Origin: Nonomuraea basaltis
Lineage (GTDB): Bacteria > Actinomycetota > Actinomycetes > Streptosporangiales > Streptosporangiaceae
Reading direction: 5' to 3'
Assembly: GCF_005893125.1 (NCBI RefSeq)
Contig: NZ_VCJS01000115.1
Coordinates: 1-39,075, forward strand
DNA length: 39,075 nucleotides
In this document: positions 17,806-25,200 of the stretch, piece after piece
How positions within the stretch are numbered: position 1 is the first letter of the stretch
Layout: each line of letters starts with the position of its first letter
Notes under the pieces: model-generated
The model's database searches: none
Told to the model about the DNA's origin: nothing
The model's input: the letters and a program-made list of their open reading frames with translations, nothing else
Translations under genes and position numbers: made by a program

Positions 17806-18253
17806 TCAGCCCTCGCCCGACGTTACCCCGCCGTCAGCCAGGACCCGGTAGACGCTGGCCACCGACGGACGCCTGCCCTTGTTCTTGCCGGTAGGGACGA
17901 CCAGCTTGCGGGCGATGTCGGGCACGGCCACACCCGGGCGCGCAACGACCGAGCGTAGGCGATCATGTCGTCATCGAACACCCGCGGCCCCCACCATGGC
18001 GGCCTCGCTCACGGGCGGTGGCCTGGCCCTCCAACGACTTCTCGCGCACATACTCCCGTTCCGACCCCGCCATCCGGCGAAGAAGGCGAAGAACGCCGCA
18101 CTGTGCCCGGAAGGGTTGTAGATCCCTGCAGCGGACCGGTCAGCAACTCCAGCTCGATGTCGTGATGACGCAGTTCCTCGGCGATGGTGAGCAGCTCGGC
18201 GGCGCCGCGGCCCAGGCGCTTCATCTCGTGCACGGTGAAGATCACCCTCTGAT
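17806..18253 (-). pseudogene. decayed serine resolvase/invertase
   Basis: On the minus strand the sequence reads as a serine recombinase only if the frame is changed several times. The blocks are VIFTVHEMKRLGRGAAELL and LLTGPLQG in one frame, then SGHSAAFFAFFAG, EREYVREKSLEGQATARE, a VFDDDMIAYARSL block and finally VAVPDIARKLVVPTGKNKG and RPSVASVYRVLADGG. These are the family's E-helix region and C-terminal Hin-like DNA-binding domain. At least four single-base indels separate the blocks (near 18122, 18070, 17985 and 17935). The N-terminal domain with the catalytic serine is absent upstream of 18253. It is therefore dead, but it shows that a mobile element or inversion system once sat here. 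Confidence 0.75.
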
Positions 18254-18351
18254 CGGGACGGCTAGCTTGAGCCGTGTGCCGCGAGGAGTGGCACGCACGG
18301 TCCTGAGGGGGCCCCGCTGATTTCCCAGAGTTCGTGCGAACTGAAGGTTCT

Positions 18352-19119
18352 TCAGCGGGAACCGAAGGGTGGTTTCCGGCTATGGGTTGTTTGGTTCCTT
18401 GGGTTCGTGCGAAGTGGCGGGATCACCCAGTTGCGGCGGCGCCGCCACCATACGCCGCCGAGCGCCCGGACGAGGGCGTAGAGCAGGGCCAGCACAGCTG
18501 CCACCGCGAAGACGATCTGCAGCGCCGTCCAGCTCCGCGGCAGGAATTCGACCTCAGGCTGATCACCCGGATCCCTCGGATCCTCGGCCGACTTCCTGCA
18601 TTCGACGTACCAGCCGACCGCTCCAGACTTTGTGAGATAACCAGCTACGGACGCGGTCTGGCCGTCTCTGACGAAAGCGGCTTGCATTGAGCTGCGAGCA
18701 TCCATCCGCAGGTAGTGCCGGTCCTGGCTCAGCGGCGACGAGCCGCGCGTGCCGCCCACCATCCAGCCAGTGGCCCAGATGACGAGCTCGTGCGCCGTCA
18801 GGGGAAGCACGTCTTCGTCGTAGGGCGGCGAGGGTGAGCGCGCGCAGGCAGCATCTGCCTTTGCTGCTGGCCGATCTCGACACCGCGCGCTCTGCCAGCG
18901 CGTGGGCAAGCCGATCAGGACGGACGGCGGAACCGTTAAACCATCCAGGACCGCCCCACGGTAAGGGTAGTAGAGCGGCTCCAAACTGGAGCGCGTTCCG
19001 GTCGGCGGGCGGCGGCGGTTGCGCGAGTTCGGGCGCTCGCCAGCACTACCGCCACGGTGGGCTGGCTGAGTGCTGGCCCGCAGCCAGGGCTCCGGCAAAG
19101 TCGGTGAGCTGTTAATCAT
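18352..19119 (-). CDS. hypothetical protein with C-terminal membrane segment, start uncertain
   Basis: The open frame gives 255 residues from ATG 19119, which overlaps the stop of the preceding gene in the ATGA style. The first 150 residues are Arg/Pro/Ser-rich and not convincing. From about residue 104 it becomes protein-like (LPLTAHELVIWATGWMVGG, AGYLTKSGAVGWYVECRKS). One membrane helix follows (WTALQIVFAVAAVLALLYAL) and then a basic tail with three Trp and many Arg. A GTG at 18810 would start just before the good part. It may be a membrane-anchored protein with the bulk outside, or the 3' part of a broken gene, given the dead resolvase next door. No family recognised. Confidence 0.4.
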   Translation of the reverse strand: MINSSPTLPEPWLRASTQPAHRGGSAGERPNSRNRRRPPTGTRSSLEPLYYPYRGAVLDGLTVPPSVLIGLPTRWQSARCRDRPAAKADAACARSPSPPYDEDVLPLTAHELVIWATGWMVGGTRGSSPLSQDRHYLRMDARSSMQAAFVRDGQTASVAGYLTKSGAVGWYVECRKSAEDPRDPGDQPEVEFLPRSWTALQIVFAVAAVLALLYALVRALGGVWWRRRRNWVIPPLRTNPRNQTTHSRKPPFGSR

Positions 19120-19487
19120 GTGAGGCCGAGGAGGGCCAGTGGGCGGGTGGCGTCTCGGGAGAGGTGTCGGATGGCTTGGGCGAGGTTGGTCGCTCCGGTC
19201 AGGCGTAGTGTCGTTCCTTCTGGTGCAGCCTTGACCTCCGCATCCTTCGTGGGCATCGAGTTGGACCGATCTCCGGAAAGCCAGGCCCTCGCACTGCGGT
19301 GCGCAACCCAACGACCGATGGGCTTGCCTTGTCCAGTTTCGAGCACGTGCGTGTCCCCATCCACGATCTTCACGACCCTGGCCGTCGCCGTTTGGACTCG
19401 ACGAACAGACTCCCCAGCCGCAGCACTCCGGTCGACAAGCAGCAGCGCGAGAGAAGTACTACTCGACGTATACCCACGGGTGTCCAT
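19116..19487 (-). CDS. hypothetical small protein
   Basis: The product has 123 residues. The middle (VQTATARVVKIVDGDTHVL, ETGQGKPIGRWVAHRSARAW) looks like a small beta domain, and the end is Leu/Ala-rich. No family recognised. Support for it being real: it begins 19 bases after the sialidase/lectin stop on the same strand, and its own stop overlaps the next ATG (ATGA). That suggests it is part of the same transcript. A frame of similar length on the opposite strand at 19120-19491 has a worse composition. Confidence 0.4.
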   Translation of the reverse strand: MDTRGYTSSSTSLALLLVDRSAAAGESVRRVQTATARVVKIVDGDTHVLETGQGKPIGRWVAHRSARAWLSGDRSNSMPTKDAEVKAAPEGTTLRLTGATNLAQAIRHLSRDATRPLALLGLT

Positions 19488-19506
19488 TTAGGATCCTGTT
19501 GCATGG

Positions 19507-21696
19507 TCAGCGTCCCCAGGTATCGCGCTGCACAGCTTGGCCGGGAGCCAGCCACCAGTGGTGCAGGACGCCACTTGTGTCGGTGGCCCAGACGTGCTGC
19601 TGGCCGTTGATCTCCAAGGCGGTCGGGTTACCGCCGATTCCCTGGGCCCACGTCTCGCTTCTGACGGGTTGCCCGGGCGACCACCACCAGTGGCCCAAGG
19701 TTCCGGAAGTGGTGCGGGCGTACACGTGCTGGGTCGTCCCGATGTGCAGGAACGCGGGACGACCGACCGCTCCTAAGCCCCAGACGTCGTGCTGCCAGCC
19801 TGATCGCGGGTTCTGGAACCAGTGTTGCAGGTTCCCGGAAGAATCGACCGCCCACACATGCTGCTGATCTTCGGTCTGGCCGGTGACCGGGTCTGCGGCG
19901 AGTGTGGTTCCGGTTGTGATCGTCTCTCGGCGGAAACCCTGGTACGGGTTCCACCACACATGCGCGATCGTGCCGGATGTGGTTCGGGCGAAGACGTGTT
20001 GCACGTTACCGACCAGTGTCACGCTGGGCCGACCGGTGACACCGCTGGCCCAGGTGTCGGTCCTGATCGGTTGGCCGGGAGTCCACCACCAATGCCGGAG
20101 AGTCCCGGTCGTGTCGACGGCCCATACATGCTGGGCGTTCGCGATGACCATCGCGGCGGGGTCTCCGGCAAGGCCGGTGGCCCACGTGTCGCTGGCCCAG
20201 GCGGCGTTTGAGGCGTCCCACCATTTGTGGGCCAGCGCTTTCGATTTCGAGCGGGCGAACCAGTGTTGCTGATCGTCGTAGGTGAAGACCACGGGAGGGC
20301 CGGCCATCTCGGTCAGCACGGTCTCGGTGGCGATGCCGCCTGAGCTCATCCGCCAATGCCGGACGTCGCCCTCGGCGCGCAGGCCCGAATAGTGCTCCTG
20401 GCTGCGGGTGACCCACGCGCGGGAGGCTTCGGTGGCCGCTAGCTTCCCGACCGGCATGGACAGGCCGGTGCCGACGTAGGCGCGGCACTGAAGCCCGCTG
20501 GCCGTCTGTGTCCAGTTGGTCGTGATCTGAAGAACGGTGTTCCCATCGGCCGAGCCGAGCAGGGGGCTGCTGTAGCCGTCGCACTGCCAGACATGGTCGG
20601 GGCTGTAGCCACGCACCTGCAGCGGGGCCGGTGCCGCGATTTCGAACCAGTCGCCTTGGCCATTGGCCGCGTTGCCAAAGATGATCTTGCCGTCGCCCGG
20701 CGCGGGGGTGCCGTCGGATCTGCGTACGCGGTAGGCGTTGATGAGCACGGTATTACCGCTGACCGTGAGCGTAGGGGTGCCGGTCAGGAATGTGCCGTCT
20801 GCGGTCCGCACCCGCGTGCCCGGGTCGGCCGGGTTTCCCCAGTGGCGTCCGTCGGAGGACCAGCGTACGTGGACGGCGCAGCCGCGGACCGGGCCCGTCT
20901 GGTCGGGCCAGGCGCGATCCGTACAGATCTCGTAACTCATGAGGTAGCGGCCATCGGGGATCTTGCGGACCACGGCCATGCCGGGCCGTTCCTTGCCCAT
21001 CGGGAGCGCCACGACGTCCTCCGGCGCGCTCCAGGCGAGGCCGTCGCCGCCGTACAGAGCGATGAGCTTCTGGCTCTGCGCGGGGTCGGACTCGTCGGAC
21101 AGGAACATGATGAGCTCTCCGCCGGAGTCCACGATAAACTCCGGCTCCCACGCGCCCTCGCCCTCCACACTGATCTTGTGGGGTTGGGCGAGGAACGTCC
21201 ACGAGCGTCCCTGGTCAGTGCTCTTCCAGATGCGCTGGGTCATCTCATCGGCGCCGGCGGCGGGTTTGTCGGCCCAGAAGCTGGCCGCCCACAGCAGCGT
21301 TCCCGCCGGCATGTCGCCAACCTGGACAGGGAGCTCGTACAGGGTGTTGCAGCACTTGGAATAGGAGAACCAGTCCTTGACCGCCCCCACGCGGGCGAAG
21401 GACTTGCCGTCGTCGGTGCTGTGGAAGATCGCGCCGATGTTCCCCTTGTTCTCGCCGCCATCGTCGGCCGACATCATCTGCGTGGCGACGAGCGTGCCCT
21501 TGTCGGGGCCGTGTTCCAGGCGGATGACGCGCGGGTAGGCGGCGAAGTCGTCGCCGAGCATGGTACCGATCGTCACGCCCGGGACGGCGTCGGCAGCAGC
21601 GGCGGCCGGTCGTGGCTCCGCCACCTGTGCCGCGGCCACGCAGACAGCCACGAGCGCCGCGCCCACGCTGCGCAATCCTGCTCGCAGGCAGATCAT
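19507..21696 (-). CDS. secreted sialidase-fold protein with C-terminal seven-bladed lectin propeller
   Basis: The product has 729 residues. Signal peptide: about 1-37. Residues about 40-420 resemble exo-sialidase (BNR) proteins and carry Asp-box motifs (STDDGKSF, STDQGRSW, SSDGRHW), plus a CCNTLYELP stretch and an R/E/Y-rich active-site region that could serve glycan hydrolysis. From about 425 to the end there are seven repeats of about 44 residues, each like QHVWAVDTTGTLRHWWW and ending in an asparagine- or glycine-containing turn. The seven-fold count and the sequence recall PLL-type seven-bladed fucose-binding lectins. Together this suggests an exported glycan-binding and possibly glycan-cleaving protein. 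The start at 21696 has a GGGGGAGG site. It overlaps the SUKH stop by 4 bases, so it is coupled to the toxin-immunity pair. Confidence 0.75.
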   Translation of the reverse strand: MICLRAGLRSVGAALVAVCVAAAQVAEPRPAAAAADAVPGVTIGTMLGDDFAAYPRVIRLEHGPDKGTLVATQMMSADDGGENKGNIGAIFHSTDDGKSFARVGAVKDWFSYSKCCNTLYELPVQVGDMPAGTLLWAASFWADKPAAGADEMTQRIWKSTDQGRSWTFLAQPHKISVEGEGAWEPEFIVDSGGELIMFLSDESDPAQSQKLIALYGGDGLAWSAPEDVVALPMGKERPGMAVVRKIPDGRYLMSYEICTDRAWPDQTGPVRGCAVHVRWSSDGRHWGNPADPGTRVRTADGTFLTGTPTLTVSGNTVLINAYRVRRSDGTPAPGDGKIIFGNAANGQGDWFEIAAPAPLQVRGYSPDHVWQCDGYSSPLLGSADGNTVLQITTNWTQTASGLQCRAYVGTGLSMPVGKLAATEASRAWVTRSQEHYSGLRAEGDVRHWRMSSGGIATETVLTEMAGPPVVFTYDDQQHWFARSKSKALAHKWWDASNAAWASDTWATGLAGDPAAMVIANAQHVWAVDTTGTLRHWWWTPGQPIRTDTWASGVTGRPSVTLVGNVQHVFARTTSGTIAHVWWNPYQGFRRETITTGTTLAADPVTGQTEDQQHVWAVDSSGNLQHWFQNPRSGWQHDVWGLGAVGRPAFLHIGTTQHVYARTTSGTLGHWWWSPGQPVRSETWAQGIGGNPTALEINGQQHVWATDTSGVLHHWWLAPGQAVQRDTWGR

Positions 21697-22277
21697 CCTT
21701 CGAGCCTCCCCCCGTGATCGCCCTGGGCGCTAAAGTCCTGCTCGGTCTGCCAGTCATCCCCGAGCGGAAAGTCGGCGGGAAAGACCGGGCAGGAGATTTC
21801 CCGGGTCAGAACCTGACAGAGGAATCCGGTGAGGGTCCCCTTGTAGTGCCACACCTGGTGGCGTTCGGCGATCAGAACAGTCCACAGCACCGGGTCGGGG
21901 TCGGTCAGCCACAGACAGAAGTCGCCGTTCACGGTGATGCCCCAGGGGAAAACACCGCCCGGCTCGGGGTGGACCCGAAACGGCCCGTTCCAGTCCACCG
22001 GGATGGGGTCCTCGTACGGGGTGTAGGAGTCCAGCCACCGAGGGCTCCACGAGCGCGGGATATCCAGCATCCGATCGCTCCACGCGCGCTCGTGGGAGGC
22101 AGGGTGGAAGACGGACAGGAACTCGGCGACGACCAGGTCGGGATAGCGGGCGGCGAGAGTTTGGTAGTCCGACGGGAAACGCAAGCCATAGCGGCGGTGG
22201 AGCGCTTCCCAGTCGACCGGCGCCGGCCGTCCCTGCGGTGGTCCGATGACCTGTTCAAGCCGTGCAAGGGTCGTCAT
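21693..22277 (-). CDS. SUKH (SMI1/KNR4) family immunity protein
   Basis: The product has 194 residues, cytosolic, acidic and Trp-rich. The N-terminal half has the SUKH pattern: a leading helix, then DWEALHRRYGLRFPSDYQTL with the conserved P..Y..L, followed by a hydrophobic LVVAEFLSVFHP strand. Later come WGITVNGDFCLWL and W-rich strands, as in family members. SUKH proteins are the commonest immunity proteins of bacterial polymorphic toxins, many of them nucleases, and act by binding and blocking the toxin. Here the gene starts within the last 23 bases of the gene for a secreted protein with a nuclease end, exactly where an immunity gene should be. It overlaps the sialidase/lectin ATG at its own stop. 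Binding to this particular toxin is inferred. Confidence 0.85.
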   Translation of the reverse strand: MTTLARLEQVIGPPQGRPAPVDWEALHRRYGLRFPSDYQTLAARYPDLVVAEFLSVFHPASHERAWSDRMLDIPRSWSPRWLDSYTPYEDPIPVDWNGPFRVHPEPGGVFPWGITVNGDFCLWLTDPDPVLWTVLIAERHQVWHYKGTLTGFLCQVLTREISCPVFPADFPLGDDWQTEQDFSAQGDHGGRLEG

Positions 22278-25200
22278 AGGTGACGGTGCCCCCTTCCACG
22301 TTTGGGATGCAGGCGTCCAGGAAGAAGCCGTTATCTCCGCTGGCCACTATATGGATCTTGTCCGGCATGCGCTTGGAAAGGTCCTGCTCGGTGTCGGCGG
22401 GCGGAGAGTCGGTGTAGACAGGGGCCACGTAGTAGTAGAGCTCTTCTCCGTCATCGACGGTGTAGCGGACCTTGTCCTCCTCGGGGTCCATCAGCACCCG
22501 GTTGGCGAGCTGGAACATCGCGACCAGGTTGCGGGGCTCGGAGCCCGATCCGCCTAATTGCGCGGCTAGCAGGTGGCCGCGCGCGTAGCGCCATTCCCCC
22601 GAATCGGGGATGCGCTCGTTTTCCGCCGGAAAGCCGGGCGGTTTGATGCCCGTGCTCGCCGGTGAGCCTTCCGGCATCGGGAAGCAGAGCTTCACCCGCA
22701 TGCCGGTGCGCCGCCCGTGTTCGCCGATGTATCCGTAGTCGGGGTTGTTGCACGACTGCAGATCGCCGCGGAGCCCGGGCACGTTGTAGCGCTGGTACCA
22801 GACCCCACCTTCGCACCCGCCGCGGCAGCGGGATGCGACAACGCCGGCGCTGCCATCGTAGGTGAGGGACAGACTGCCTCCCGCCTGCGGCACGGTGGCG
22901 CTGCCGGCGACGATGTCGAAGACCCCGCCGACGGCTCCGTAGGAGCTGTAGCCGATGAACCTGCCGTGTGCGCTCATTGCCGGGGCATTGTCGGCGGCGC
23001 CCTGCGCCACGGGCGTTCCCCACGTCCCAACGGCCGTCACCTTTTTGGTGAAAGCGGTGAAGGTGGAAGGGTCCTGACCGCGCATTGCAGAATATGTGAG
23101 CGTTGTTCCGTCGGCAGAGATGCGCGCCCAGTGGAGATTTTCATACGGCTCGTCTTCGAGGGCTCGGAGCGAGGTCTCGTATTTCTTGGTGCTGTCCCGG
23201 TAGAGCTTTAACTCCCAGATATTGGGCTCCTCCTTGCGCCATGTCAGAGTTGTGAATACGACGATGTCGCCATCCGCGGATATATCTCCGCCGCTCCATA
23301 GGTCCCCCGGATTGTCTTGAGCAATGATCCGCCGGTTTCCTTCACGTTCGGCGCGGATCAATTCGTGATTGCCTGACTCGCCTGACTCATCCGGACTCTC
23401 GCGGAAGATCATGAATAAGGCGATTTCGCCGTCTCCGCTGATCCCATCTACTTCAATCGGCACCGTCTCCGCGGTGCCGTCGTGCACGACCCACACGTCG
23501 CCGTCCTCGATGTCGCTGACGATCAAGTCCATGTCCGCGCGCCATGGCTTCGGCAGCGGACTGGTTGGCACGGAACCGTCGGGCAGGGTGATGTAGGCGG
23601 CGCGTGAGCCGTCCCAGGCGACCGCGAAGTCCATGCTCGGGTCGACCGGTGCCGGGGTGCGGCCGTCCGGGCGGCGGGAAACGAGCTTGATCTCGCCGGT
23701 GTCGACGTCCTTGCGCAGCAGATACAGCGCATCGCTGCCAGGTTCGTACGCCTCCGCCGGCATCAAATTGCTGCCGGCCGCCACCGCGAAGAAGGCGTAC
23801 CTGCCGTCGCCGGAGATGACCGGCACGTATCTGGCGCTGTCGCGCTTGATGTCGGGGTTGCCGTTGGCGTCGACTGCGAGGTTGCGCGAGTCTCCGTGGA
23901 GGCCGAGCCCCTTTGTCGGGATGACGCCGACCACGCCGGAGGGCGAGCTGACCGCGTTCTGACTGGTGGCATAGACCTGCACGGCGTAGGGCACACCGGG
24001 AGCCAGACCGTACACCGCCAGGCCCCGTTCGGAGGAGCCGGCGAAGGCCGTCACCGGGACCTGGCCCTGATCGAGCGGAGTGGCCACGACGGCGAAGCCG
24101 GTGATGCCGACCAGGCTGTCAGGCGGCGGCTGCCAGCTGACGTTGGCCGACAGCGGAGCCCCTGCGGCCTTGACGTCCACCGGGGCTTGCGGGACGTGGG
24201 GGTCGACCTCGACGGTGGCCTCCGCGGTGGGGTCGTCCACGCCGCCGCCCTCGCGGGTGGCGCGCACCACTGCCTGACCGCTGGTGGCCGAGACGTACAC
24301 ACCGTTGTGGTCGATGCTTCCTGGCCCTTGGATGATCTTCCACTGGACTGGGCCGTCGGCGGCGTTGTGGGTGACGGTATTGAAGTCGACCGGCTGGTTG
24401 CGGCCGGTGGTGGCATGCGGAGGGGTGATGGAGATGCCGCGGAACGGCCCATCGGCGGTTTTCAGGGTGACGAACAGGTCTTTCGATACCTGGGCGGGGG
24501 TACAGGTGTCGAACCAGGAGAAACAGCCTCGGATCATGGCCCCCGCGCGGATCCACCACCACGGGTTGGCGGCGACGTCGGCCTGGGCGGCCAGGTAGGG
24601 GTTGACCTCGGCGCCGATGCCGATGGTGCCGGCCAGCGAGATGAACTCCGATCCGGTCAGCCCCAGCCGGGCCGACCCTGAACCGTTCAGGACCGGCGGG
24701 TTGGCGACGGTGTGATCGGTGAAGACGGGGCTGATGCCACCGTTGCGGCCGGTTATGGCCGCCTCCACACCAGAGGTGACGGCGGCGTTGCCGGACAGGG
24801 TCAGCGCGCCGGAGGCGTCGGCGTTCGCTGTCGCGGTGAGAACGTGGGTGACGACGATGGGGATGCGCAGCCTGCCGACCTTGAGCATTCTGTTAAACCT
24901 GTGTCTGCCTAGGCTGAACTGCCGGGTCCAATTCGCCTGGTGAGTGGCGTGCAGCCGGATGGGGCCGGTCAGCTGATTGTGTAGGGCGATGCGGCCCGAG
25001 ACGGTGCCGGCGCGGATCTTGAGGTTGTAGACCAGTTTCGGGGTCAGGACGAGGTCAGCGTCCAAGCGGCCGCTGGCGCCGATGCTTTGGTGGAGGGGAA
25101 AGCGTAGCGGCGGCCCCGCGGGGATCTCGCCGTCGGTCGCCCGCGCGGCTGGGCCGGGCGGGTTGGAGCTGGCGGCCAGGTCGTGGCCGTCAAGGGTGAC

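Noticed and set aside
18009..18245. Small intact minus strand gene MIFTVHEMKRLG...
   Set aside because: It is one frame of a decayed serine resolvase; its last third is a frameshifted reading and the catalytic domain is missing.
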